Origin: Emiliania huxleyi CCMP1516
Lineage: Eukaryota > Haptophyta > Isochrysidales > Noelaerhabdaceae
Assembly (NCBI RefSeq): GCF_000372725.1
Contig: NW_005200981.1
Span: 76,202-140,201, forward strand
Length of the DNA stretch: 64,000 nucleotides
Direction of reading: 5' to 3'
Position 1 is the first letter of the stretch. Each line of letters starts with the position of its first letter. Of the stretch, positions 48,368 to 58,600 are shown piece after piece. The notes beneath the pieces are model-generated. The model searched no databases and was not told where the DNA came from. It was given only the letters and a program-made list of their open reading frames with translations. Both the position numbers and the translations under genes were made by a program.

Positions 48368-49660
48368 ATGACGCAGCAGCAGGCCCCGCCAGCTGCGCAA
48401 GCGCCCATCGTCGTCGTCGTTGACGAAGTTCAGATCACCAGTGATGCAGCGCTCGTTCTCGCTCCAGGGGCTCAGCACGTAAAGGACCACACGCCTTGTC
48501 TGAGTTGGACCACGGTGTACGACAATGCAGGAGCAGTGACCAACTACACCCTGGGGCAGAGTGACGCCAAGGGCGCCTTCCTGCCGCGGTGCCGGTTCAG
48601 CGTGGACCAGTAGACAGGCACCCTCCTCGATGGGAACCACGTTCTCAATGTGCTTTTCAATGGGGCATTCTGGTCGCGGCTTCTGACCGCTCTGGACGCG
48701 GCGAACCTCTTTGCCACTTCCATGGAGAAGATCGGCGTGCTGCACCAGCGGCTCGCCGGTCTGGCAATGGCCAACCCAGGGGTCTGGGTGGTCTCGCACT
48801 CGGACATCTTTCTCGGTGAAGACTTTGACGCGCCCGCCGTCCCAGCGCCGGCCGCGGGGAGAGGCCGGGGCCGCGGTCGAGGGGGCCAAGCCGCGGCCGT
48901 GGTGCCGGTCGTGCCAGGACCACAGGACCTGCTCTTCCTTACGCAACTCCCGCTTCGCGCGCTCGAGGCGGGCGGGGAGTTGCCTCTGCTGCTGTACTCG
49001 CTGCTCTCTTTCCATTTGGGACCGATAGCTACAAGGGCGGCCCGCCTGCCCCTGGCAGCCCCCGCGAGACTCACGGCCGGCCTTCTCCAAGGAGCTATCG
49101 TGCAAAGCGTGGGGGCGGCGGCCGCCAACCCTACGATGCTCGCGCTCCAAATCCCTCGCTTGCTCAAGGGCGCTTCGCTCCCCGTCATCTTTCAGTCTAC
49201 CTCCGCGGACCCACACACGAGGCTCGAGGACTTCACGGACTTGCTCCGCATGCAGGCCGGCGGGGTAGATGAGAGGCGGCGCATCGAGGAGCGGCGGATC
49301 ATGCTCGCCACCTCGCTGGGCGCGCTCTACCAGCTAGTCATCCAGCCGTCGCCCTCGGTCTCGACTGCAAATACCTTGGTGAGCCGTCTGGCCGCCAAGA
49401 TTCTGCGCGTTCGAGTCACTCGGGCGGGCGAGCAAGCGGCACAAGGCATGCCAAAAGTCGGGCGAAAAGAAATCGAATTCCAATTCGGACGAAAAATTAC
49501 CACAAGTGATTTGCGACACCCCACCTTTTATTATACCAAAAGGAGGGCTACACGACGCCCTCTACGCTGGGGCGCCGGCGCCCTACTGGGCGCCCCCCCG
49601 CTCCCTTCCCTCCCGCTAAACTTCCCCCGCGGTGGTCAGTCGGCCGGGACATTTTTTTGA
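48368..49660 (+). pseudogene. unknown long ORF interrupted by one TAG
   Basis: From ATG 48368 the frame reads MTQQQAPPAAQAPIVVVVDE, DHTPCLSWTTVYDNAGAVTN and LPRCRFSVDQ, hits TAG at 48611-48613, and continues without another break as TGTLLDGNHVLNVLFNGAFW, SRLLTALDAANLFATSMEKI, PGVWVVSHSDIFLGEDFDAP, an RG-rich stretch, IPRLLKGASLPVIFQSTSAD and DERRRIEERRIMLATSLGAL. Composition is equally protein-like on both sides, so one nonsense change, sequencing error, short intron or read-through is implied. No domain is recognised; the layout would suit a retroelement gag-like protein or a host protein. Past about 49530 the frame enters low-complexity sequence and the true end is unclear. Confidence 0.5.
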
Positions 49661-51145
49661 GATGATAACTTCTCGCAGCTGCGAGACGAGTTTTCTCGGA
49701 GCGACAGCCTCAAAGAAAAAGGGTGGATGGGTGGGGGAACGATTGCTGGCTAGCGCCAGCGCGCCCCAGGAACGGTGGGGTGCCCTCGACCGCGCGTCCA
49801 AGTCACTTGGGCGGACGAGGCGAGCGGCACAGGGCCCGACAAAGAGAAATCGGAGTGTCGCGACGAGATCGGAATCTGGTTGGCGACAATGAAAGGTGGG
49901 CACCTCAGAGGTACCCGGGTAGAGAAGCACAGAACGAGGCGGCTCGTGGATCTCTCAAAAGGCCAGCTGCCGCGCCCGCCGCCCAGCGCGAGGGCCGGGG
50001 CCCCGCGCCGCTGAGCCCGCCCCCCGCCCCTCCCTGCCCTCGCCCTCCCCTCCCTCTCCCTCCCCGCCCGCGCGACGCGAGCAGAGGCTCGCGCCGCCGC
50101 CCGAGCCGCGCCTCCGCCCTCTGATCCCCGGCCAACATGATTGCGAGCCACCGCGCCCGCGCCGCGCCCTGCCGCGCCACGCCCGCGCCAGGGCTCCGGG
50201 CCTGCGCCGCCCGCTCCGCGCTGAGCGCCGTCCATCGGCCGCCGCCGCATCCTCGATTTCTGCCTCCGCTCATCGGACTGCCTCCGTCCGATCAGGTGCC
50301 GAGTCTGAGGTGCGCCTCGCTCTTCATCTCCATCTAGATGCCTCCACCCTCCCAACCCGTCCCCACAAAGAAACGCAAACACAGCCCACTTCCCTGGCGG
50401 GGCGCGTACCACGGCTTCGCACGAGTCGCGCGGCCTCATGAGCGCCCAAGCCGCGGCAGAACCGAACGTCGCAAGCCGCGCGACGCCTTCGTCTGCAGGC
50501 CAGCCCTCCCCCCCCCAACCCACCCGCTCCTCCCGGCATCTTGCTCCACCCACCTCCCCCGTCTCGGCCCGGCTAACATGCATAAGCGCCTGCCCCCCCC
50601 CACCCCCCCTTCCGACCGGCTTCGGCAAGCCACCCCTGCTCAGACACCCCTGCTTGGCGAGGACGGCGAGGAGCAATCTGTGCCGGGGGCCGCTGCCTGC
50701 TCGGCGAGGGCATCCTACTCGAGAGGGCCGTCGGGCTCTTCACGGGAGGCGACGGCCTGGCCTCGAGCAGGCGCGCCGCACGCGCACGCCCTCTGTGCCA
50801 GCGCCTCGCCATCCCGCCTCCCTCCGGCCTCTTGCGCCCCCGCCACCTCCTTCCCCGCCTCCATCGTCGCCGCCGCCTCCCAGCCCGCCCCCTCCGTCGC
50901 CCCCACCACCGCCATCGCCACCACCGCCACAAGCCCGCCGCCGCCAAGCCCGCCTCCCCCGTCGCCGCCCCCACCGAGCCCGCCTCCCCCGTCGCCGCCC
51001 ACTCCCTCACCCCTCTGCCGTCCCCACCACCGCCATCACCCCCGCCGCCAAGCCCGCCGCCCTAAGCCCGCCGCCGCCAAGCCCGCCAGCCCCATCGCCG
51101 CCACCGCCAAGCCCTCCTCCGCCGTCCAACCTCGCCCCCTCACCC
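49661..51145 (+). other. proline-rich low-complexity up to the gap
   Basis: C/G-rich, with frames reading SPPPPSP on the plus strand from about 50840. A block at about 50656-50755 (CTTGGCGAGGACGGCGAGGA and CATCCTACTCGAGAGGGCCG) is repeated at about 52937-53035. Two diverged copies of CGTCCAAGTCACTTGGGCGG-like sequence lie at about 49408-49510 and 49795-49890. It may hold 5' exons of the exchanger-like exon at 51361, but none can be fixed. Confidence 0.4.
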
Positions 51146-51302
51146 NNNNNNNNNNNNNNNNNNNNNNNNNNNNNNNNNNNNNNNNNNNNNNNNNNNNNNN
51201 NNNNNNNNNNNNNNNNNNNNNNNNNNNNNNNNNNNNNNNNNNNNNNNNNNNNNNNNNNNNNNNNNNNNNNNNNNNNNNNNNNNNNNNNNNNNNNNNNNNN
51301 NN
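51146..51302. other. assembly gap
   Basis: A run of 157 N inside proline-codon repeats, followed by a C run. Confidence 1.
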
Positions 51303-51360
51303 CCCCCCCCCCCCCTCACCCCACTTTCACCCCGCCCCCGCCCCGCCCCCCTGCAGCCCC

Positions 51361-51456
51361 CTGCGCAGGTTCTACTTCTTCGTCGGCATCGCCATCGTCT
51401 GCGACGACTTCTACGCCGAGGCGATCGAGGTGGTCGAGGTGCTCAAGGGACAATGA
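51361..51456 (+). CDS. exon of a possible K+-dependent Na+/Ca2+ exchanger-like protein
   Basis: FYFFVGIAIVCDDFYAEAIE followed by VVEVLKGQ resembles the first transmembrane helix of NCKX-type cation/Ca exchangers (YxFxxLAIVCDDYFVPxLE). The conserved IVCDD core is followed by an amphipathic piece. The next expected part (DVAGATFMAAGSSAPE-type alpha repeat) is not seen; a 1.1-kb satellite starts right after it. It is either the 5' exon of a gene with the satellite in its intron, or a gene broken by the satellite. Confidence 0.4.
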   Translation: MRRFYFFVGIAIVCDDFYAEAIEVVEVLKGQ

Positions 51457-52560
51457 ACGACATGTCGCCGTACGTGCCTGACTACTCCGGCCAGGCAATG
51501 AACGACGTGTCGCCGTGCGTGCCTGACTACTGCGGCCAGGCAATGAACGACGTGTCGCCGTGCGTGCCTGACTACTGCGGCCAGGCAATGAACGACATGT
51601 CGCCGTGCGATTCTGACTACTGCGGCCAGGCAATGAACGACGTGTCGCCGTGCGTGCCTGACTACTGCGGCCAGGCAATGACCGCCGTGTCGCCGTGCGT
51701 GCCTGACTACCGCGGCCAGGCAATGTTTGACGTGTCGCCGTGCCTGACTACTGCGGCCAGGCAATGACCGACGTGTCGCCGTGCGTGCCTGACTACTGCG
51801 GCCAGGCAATGACCGACGTGTCGCCGTGCCTGAGTACTGCGGCCAGGCAATGACCGACGTGTCGCCGTGCCTGACTACTGCGGCCAGGCAATGTTTGACG
51901 TGTCGCCGTGCCTGACTACTGCGGCCAGGCAATGACCGACGTGTCGCCGTGCGTGCCTGACTACTGCGGCCAGGCAATGACCGACGTGTCGCCGTGCCTG
52001 AGTACTGCGGCCAGGCAATGACCGACGTGTCGCCGTGCCTGCCTACTGCGGCCAGGCAATGACCGACGTGTCGCCGTGCCTGAGTACTGCGGCCAGGCAA
52101 TGACCGACGTGTCGCCGTGCCTGACTACTGCGGCCAGGCAATGTTTGACGTGTCGCCGTGCCTGCCTACTGCGGCCAGGCAATGACCGACGTGTCGCCGT
52201 GCCTGACTACTGCGGCCAGGCAATGACCGACGTGTCGCCGTGCCTGACTACTGCGGCCAGGCAATGACCGACGTGTCGCCGTGCCTGAGTACTGCGGCCA
52301 GGCAATGACCGACGTGTCGCCGTGCCTGACTACTGCGGCCAGGCAATGTTTGACGTGTCGCCGTGCCGGACTACTGCGGCCAGGCAATGACCGACGTGTC
52401 GCCGTGCCTGACTACTGCGGCCAGGCAATGACCGACGTGTCGCCGTGCCTGACTACTGCGGCCAGGCAATGACCGACGTGTCGCCGTGCCTGAGTACTGC
52501 GGCCAGGCAATGACCGACGTGTCGCCGTGCGTGCCTGACTACTACGGCCAGGCAATGAAC
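51450..52560. repeat. 45/41-bp satellite, main array
   Basis: About 25 units of CAATGAACGACGTGTCGCCG and TGCGTGCCTGACTACTGCGG plus CCAGG. The first seven or so units are 45 bp (frame-keeping, reading MNDVSPCVPDYCGQA). Most later ones are 41 bp (lacking GTGC) and change GAAC to GACC; some read TTTG instead. Ends degrade into unique sequence near 52560. Confidence 0.95.
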
Positions 52561-53325
52561 GGGAGCTGCGATGGCCGCCAAGCCGGCGGAGCTCAGGAGG
52601 GCCAGCAGGCGCGCTCTCACTGACCGTCCGCTGCATCCTCCAGCCCCGCGGCGCGAGGCGACCACTGCCTTCACGCCCCCCCCCCCCCCCACCCCATCCC
52701 ACACACAGATGTTCTCGACCAGCAGAAGCTCGCCCCATCGGCATCACGGCGCTCGTGCCAGTAGTCCTCCCCGCGTCCCCTCCTATCCCTCTTGCACAGC
52801 CCGCCTCCTCCTCGCCACCAGAGCTCCGCTCGCAACCGACCCACCCGCGGCCGGGAGGACCTAGCGCCTCACCCATCGCTGCCCCTCTCCTTCTCACCAG
52901 ACACTGCACTTCCCCACCTCCGCGCAGCGGCCGGCGATGCTTGGCGAGGACGGCGAGGAGCGACCTGAGCCGGGGGCCGCTGCCTGCTCGGCGAGGGCAT
53001 CCTACTCGAGAGGGCCGTCGAGCTCTTCACAGGAGGGGCAGAGCGCCTCCGCCGCCGTCCGGCATGCCACCGCTCTCGCCCTCGCCTCCATCAGCGCCGC
53101 CCCCGTCGCCGCCGCCCTCGCCGCCGCCTCCCACAATTCCACCGCCGCCGCCGCCACCCTCGCCGCCACCCTGGCCGCCGCCCTCGCCGCCGCCACCATC
53201 GTCACCGCCCTCGCCGCCGCCGCCCGCGTCTCCACCCTCGCCGGCGCCACCCTCGCCGCCGCCCTCGCCGCCGCCCTCGCCGCCGCCACCATCGTAGCCC
53301 CCGACGCCGCCCCCGCCCTAGCGGC
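52561..53325 (+). other. proline-rich lead-in to the Cys-rich repeats
   Basis: The plus-strand frame is proline-rich (from about 53040, PPLSPSPPSAPPPSPPPSPP) and stops with TAG at 53295-53297. The Cys-rich repeats start in another frame at 53326. This contains the second copy of the block shared with 50656-50755. Confidence 0.4.
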
Positions 53326-54453
53326 GAGGTGCAGGTCGTCGCGGCGGACGGCGTGAGCCTCGCGTACCCCGGCACGTACGGCCTCCACGGGTGCGACCCG
53401 CACGACAGCGGGCTCGAGCCGTCCTGCAACTCGACCGGCTACCCCGGCTGGTGCGAGCACGAGTGGTGCTACGTCGACCCGGCCGCGTGCAACACCGAGT
53501 ACAGCACGACCGCGTACGTGGTGGGCGCCACCCCGCACTACTTGTGCCGTGCGTGCGGCTTCAGCAACGAGTTCGAGAGCTGGTTCTACCAGCCGCCGAT
53601 GCCGCCGCCACCGCCGCCGCCGCCGCCCTCGCCGCGGCCCTCGCCTCCGCCGCCCTCGCGTCGCCGTCGCCGCCGCCCTCGCCTCCGCCGCCCTCGCGTC
53701 GCCGTCGCCGCCGCCCTCGCCGCCGCTCGTCTGCCCGTGCCTCACCGCCTACCCGGCCGGCGTCAGCCTCGTGAGCGCCGAGGTGCATGTCGTCGCGGCG
53801 GACGGCGTGAGCCTCGCGTACCCCGGCACGTACTGCCTCCACGGGTGCGACCCGCACGACAGCGGGCTCGAGCCGTCCTGCAACTCGACCGGCTACCCCG
53901 GCTGGTGCGAGCACGAGTGGTGCTACGTCGACCCGGCCGCGTGCAACACCGAGTACAGCACGACCGCGTACGTGGTGGGCGCCACCCCGCACTACTTGTG
54001 CCGTGCGCGCGGCTTCAGCAACGAGTTCGAGAGCTGGTTCTACCAGCCGCCGATGCCGCCGCCACCGCCGCCGCCGCCGCCCTCGCCGCCGCCCTCGCCT
54101 CCGCCGCCCTCGCGTCGCCGTCGCCGCCGCCCTCGCCGCCGCTCGGCTGCCCGTGCCTCACCGCCTACCCGGCCGGCGTCAGCCTCGTGAGCGCCGAGGT
54201 GCATGTCGTCACGGCGGACAGCGTGAGCCTCGCGTACCCCGGCACGTACTGCCTCCACGGGTGCGACCCGCACGACAGCAGGCTCGAGCCGTCCTGCGAC
54301 TCGACCTGCTACCCCGGCTGGTGCGAGCACGAGTGGTGCTACGTCGACCCGGCTGCGTGCAACACCGAGTACAGCACGGCCGCGTACGTGGTGGGCGCCA
54401 CCCCGCACTACTTGTGCCGTGCGTGCGGCTTCAGCAACGAGTTCGAGAGCTAG
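53326..54453 (+). pseudogene. three Cys-rich WCYVDP repeats with proline linkers, frame-scrambled
   Basis: Three copies of a roughly 85-residue extracellular-type module start at 53326 (truncated at its N-end), 53780 and 54196. Landmarks are SLAYPGTYCLHGCDPHDS, GLEPSCNSTGYPGWCEHEWC, YVDPAACNTEYSTTAY and ATPHYLCRACGFSNEFESW. Modules one and three share a frame; module two is in another, because the linker motif CCCTCGCGTCGCCGTCGCC shifts the frame each time it occurs (two copies in linker one, one in linker two). Module two has Arg for Cys (CRARGF) and module three ends at a TAG where the others have TGG (FES*). WCYVD-type Cys-rich modules occur in surface proteins of marine protists. As sequenced this cannot make one protein without unseen splicing. 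Confidence 0.65.
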
Positions 54454-54459
54454 TTCTAC

Positions 54460-54965
54460 CAGCCGCCGTCGCCGTCACCGCCGCCCTCGCCGCCGCCGCC
54501 CTCGCGTCGCCGTCGCCCTCGCCGCCACCCTCGCCGTTGCCGCCCTCGCGTCGCCGCCGCCCTGCCGCCGCCGCCCTCGCCGCCACCGTCCTCGCCGCCA
54601 CCGTCACCGCCACCCTCGCCGCCGCCCTCGCCCCCACCACCGTCACCGCCACCCTTTCCGCCGCCCTCGCCGCCGCCACCTCCGCCGCCCTCGCCGCCGC
54701 CCTGGCCGCCGCCGCCGTCGCCGCCTCCACCCTCGCCGCCGCCGCCCTCGCCACCGCCACCGTCTCCGCCACCACTGTCTCTGCCGCCCTCGCCGCCGCC
54801 CTCGCCGCCTCCACCCAGGCCTCGCCCACGCCGCCCTCTCCGCCGCCACCCTCGCCGCCGCCCTCGCCGCCGCCACCGTCTCCGCCCCCGCCCTCGCCGC
54901 CACCGCCCTCGCCGCCGCCGTCGGCCCCACCGCCCTCCGTGCCGCCGCCGCTGTCACCACTGTCG
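54460..54965. repeat. CCG/TCG-type proline codon microsatellite
   Basis: Half a kilobase of CCGCCGCCCTCGCC variants. Depending on frame it reads SPPPP, ALAAA or RRRPR. The last frame that is proline-rich (to about 54960) runs into the satellite. Confidence 0.8.
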
Positions 54966-55165
54966 GCCAGGCAATGAACGACGCGTCGCCGTGCGTGCCT
55001 GACTACTGCGGCCAGGCAATGAACGACGCGTCGCCGTGCGTGCCTGACTACTGCGGCCAGGCAATGAACGACGCGTCGCCGTGCGTGCCTGACTACTGCG
55101 GCCAGGCAATGAACGACGCGTCGCCGTGCGTGCCTGACTACTACGGCCAGGCTATGAACGACGAT
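54966..55165. repeat. 45-bp satellite, second array
   Basis: Four and a half 45-bp units of the same satellite as 51450-52560 (AATGAACGACGCGTCGCCGT...). All are of the long, frame-keeping form, with GCG in place of GTG. Confidence 0.95.
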
Positions 55166-55646
55166 TCGCCCGCCGCCGCTTCGTTGCTGCCACTTCCGGC
55201 CCACCGCCGCCGTTGTGCCGCCGCCTCCGCCGCGCAACGTGCCGCCGCAGCCTTCACCGCCGCCACCGAAGCATTCGCCGCCCTGTGCCGTCGACACTGC
55301 CGCCGCCGCAGCCCCCGCCCCCTTCCTGGTTTACCCCCCCCTTCCCCCCCCCCCCCCCAGACACACACACACCCCGCCGCCCTCGCCCTCGCCCTCGCCC
55401 TCTATTTATTCTCTGGCCCTCGTCGCCTGCAACACTCGCCCGACATGAACCTTAGCCCGCTCCCTCGTTGCGCCGCCCTCCGCAGACTCAACGTCCGAGC
55501 TTTGTCCCCCGTCACTTTCCTCTCATTCAGACCCCACACACGCGCATAGCTGTTCGCACATCTCTGACCAATGCAGGCGCCTTGCCTCACTCCGCTCACG
55601 GCACCCATTCTGTCCGCTGTGCAGGACGCGCACCGAGAGGCGCTAC

Positions 55647-58600
55647 ATGGTCGACCTCATCGAGGTGGAGGACGACGAGTCGAAGTCATGGAAGACGAAA
55701 GAGCCCGGTCCGCTCAAGGACATCGTTGACGCCGGCGGCAAGCCCGCTGGCGGCATCCAGTCCGAGGGCGAGCCCGCATCGCTCGAGCACGTCATCCCGT
55801 CCAACGGCGAGCCCGCATCGCTCGAGGACGAGATGATCCTGCTCTGGCCCACGGGCGATGACTGGTGCGCGGCAGCCGAGCTCGCGGATAAGCTCAACTC
55901 GCAGCTGGGCGTGGCCATCGACATGGTCTTGCTGGCGGGGTGGGTGGCGGTGGCTCGGGTGGCGACAGAGTCGTCGCAATGCATGGACGCCACCTCTTGC
56001 ATTGGCAACCGCATCCACTACATCGTGTCGACGCTCAACAGCGTGTGGGCCGGCAAGATCACCGGGATGTTCTTGGAGAACGACATCCAAGATCTGCAGG
56101 AGATGCTGTGCGTGTCCGACAACTCCAAGGCGGCGGCCCTCTTCGTCGAGCGCGTTTGGCAGGCGCTGGGTGTCCTCGCGCAAGCCTTCTCCTTGGAGAG
56201 CCCCTGCTACCAGGACGACGAGACACCGGCGTCGGCCAAGACGTTCCCGGAGGAGACGGCTTCGGCGGTGAGCGCCCTGCAGCCCCCTGCAGCGTCTCCT
56301 GCACCGCTGTACGCTCACACGATTTGCATTCGCCCTCTCGATCGAGCACGTGCACACATGGACATGGGTATTGCCGGGACACGGGAGTCCCACGTGCGGT
56401 ACTCATATTGACCCTGTGGCCTCTCGCACACGCGCAGGGCATCGACGAGTGGACGACCCCCTCCCCGCTCCGCAAGATCGAGCGCAAGGGCAAGCCCAGC
56501 CTGGTCGACTGCTCCAAGAACACCACTCCGATGGACCCACCGACGGCCCCCAACGGCGTCACCAAAAGTGTCCCGGCTCTCACGCCGGCGGCGACCGGCG
56601 GCGCGCTGCTGCCGTCGAGCGAGGAGTTTCCGGTGGAGACGCCCGCCCCGGCGGCGAGCGCCTTGCATTCTGCGCCGTGCGTCTGCCGACCCACTCGCTC
56701 TCCCACCGGTAATAATCTCCCTTCCCGTGTGCCCCTATCGCGCTTGCAGGACACCACCTGCTACCCGGGCCTGCCCACGCCGATGGCGGCGGGGAAGAGC
56801 GGGCCCGCGTCGGCCCGCAGCGGCTCCGGACCGGGCTACGTGGACGGCGTCGAGGCTGCAGTCCGCCGGCTGGGCGAGAGCGTCAGCTACCAGGCTACGC
56901 CCGCCGACGGCGAGAAGTCGCCGTCGCCGGGAGTCCCCACCTCCGGCGGCATTGCGCCCGTGGCGCCCAAGCCCCTGAGCGCGGTCGCGGGCGCGGGGCA
57001 GGCTGAGGCCGAGGCCGCCAAGGAGCGCGAGCACTGGGAGGGGCGGCTCAAGAAGGCGAAGGCCGCGCTCGATCTCATTGCCGAGCAACGGGAGAAGTGG
57101 GCGGACTTGCAGTCGCGGCGCTCGGGGAAGTGCCGGCGCAAGGCCATGCGCTGCCGCAACAACCCCAAGTTTGGCAAGGCAAAGGGCAGGCGCAAGTCTG
57201 GCAAGGCAAAGGGCCGCGGCCGCCGCCCGAACTGGCGCCGCGAGCCGCAGACCACGTCCGGCAAGGCGCCATTCGCCGCTGGCACGTGCGGCGCCGGCGC
57301 TGGCACGTGCGGCGCCGGCGCTGGCACGTGCGGCGCCGGCGCTGGCACGTGCGGCGCCGGCGCTGGCACGTGCGGCGCCGTCGCTGGCACATGCGGCGCC
57401 GGCGGTCGTGCCGCCCTCAAAGCGGCGGCCAACTGCGTGCAGGGCGGCTACACGAAGGCCGAGGGCGCCTTCCGGTGGCTGCTCCTCGTCTGCATGCCCG
57501 CCTTCGGCCACTGCGCGTCCGCCGTGCCTCGCCCGACAACGGTGGCCTCGGCCTTCTCGTCTGCCGTCGCCTCGGCGTCCTCGGCCTTCTCATCCGGCGT
57601 CGCTTCGGCGGCGTCCTCGGCCTTCTCGCCCGCCGTCGCCTCGACGGCGTCCTCGCTCGTGAGCTGCTCGCCGCTTCTCATGCCCGCAATCGTGCTCATC
57701 CTCCTCGCCATCGCCTGCGGCGCCATCGGCACGGTGATGTGGCGCCGCAACTCAAAGGCCCGAAGACGGCCCGACCGCCCGACCGACCCGAAGACGGCCC
57801 CAACCGGCGTCACCACAAACGCGCCGGCTCTCAAGCCGGTCACCGAAGACGCGCCGGCTCTCGAGCCGGTCACCGCCGGCGGCGCGCCGCTGCCGTCGAT
57901 CAAGGAGCTTCCAGCGGCGAGCGCCGCGCACTCTGCGCCGCGCGTCGGCCTCCTTCACTTGCACCCCGCTTTCATTGCGCAGGGCGACGCCGACTGGACC
58001 GTCTCGGCCAAGGAATTTCCGGGGGTGAAGCCCGCCACGGCGCCGATCGGCTCGTACGCTGCGGTGCACGCGCAGAGCCTCAACTATTGACGCACCCACC
58101 GCTTGCGCGTGCGCAGGGCATCCCCGACTGGACCACCCCGTCGAACCCGCGCCGCAAGAAGGGGCGCAAGGGCGCGTCTGCCCCGATCGTCCGCACCAAG
58201 AGCATCGCCCCGGTCGGCGGCAAGAACCCCAACGGGTTCGCGGCCCTGCTCGGAACGAACGGCAACGAGGGCATCCTCGGTGGCACCGGCAAGGTGCCCC
58301 GCGGCTCCACGCCGCCGACCACAGACTCGGTGCGCGCCGCCTGCATATATGCGGCCCCCTCCCCCGCTCGCCGCTCAAACCGCCAGTCTCGCGCCCTCCT
58401 GTTCAGGGTGCGACGGCCGATTTCGAGACGACCATGATTACCACGCCGGAGGGCTCCGTCTCTGCCTCCGGCTGGTTCTCTTGGCCCAAGTTCTGCCCGA
58501 CCTACTTGCTCCGCCTCTTTGGCATCCTCGCGCTGCTCTGCCTTGGAACCGCGTTTGCGCTCTCCTCGTACTCTGCCACCTCCGCGCTTCTCTCCTCGCA

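Noticed and set aside
48074-49216. Minus-strand 380-codon frame
   Set aside because: Arg/Gly-rich and opposite a plus-strand frame with better protein character.
51450-52560. CRISPR-like array of regular repeats
   Set aside because: There are no unique spacers; the whole unit repeats head to tail, and the context is eukaryotic. It is a satellite.
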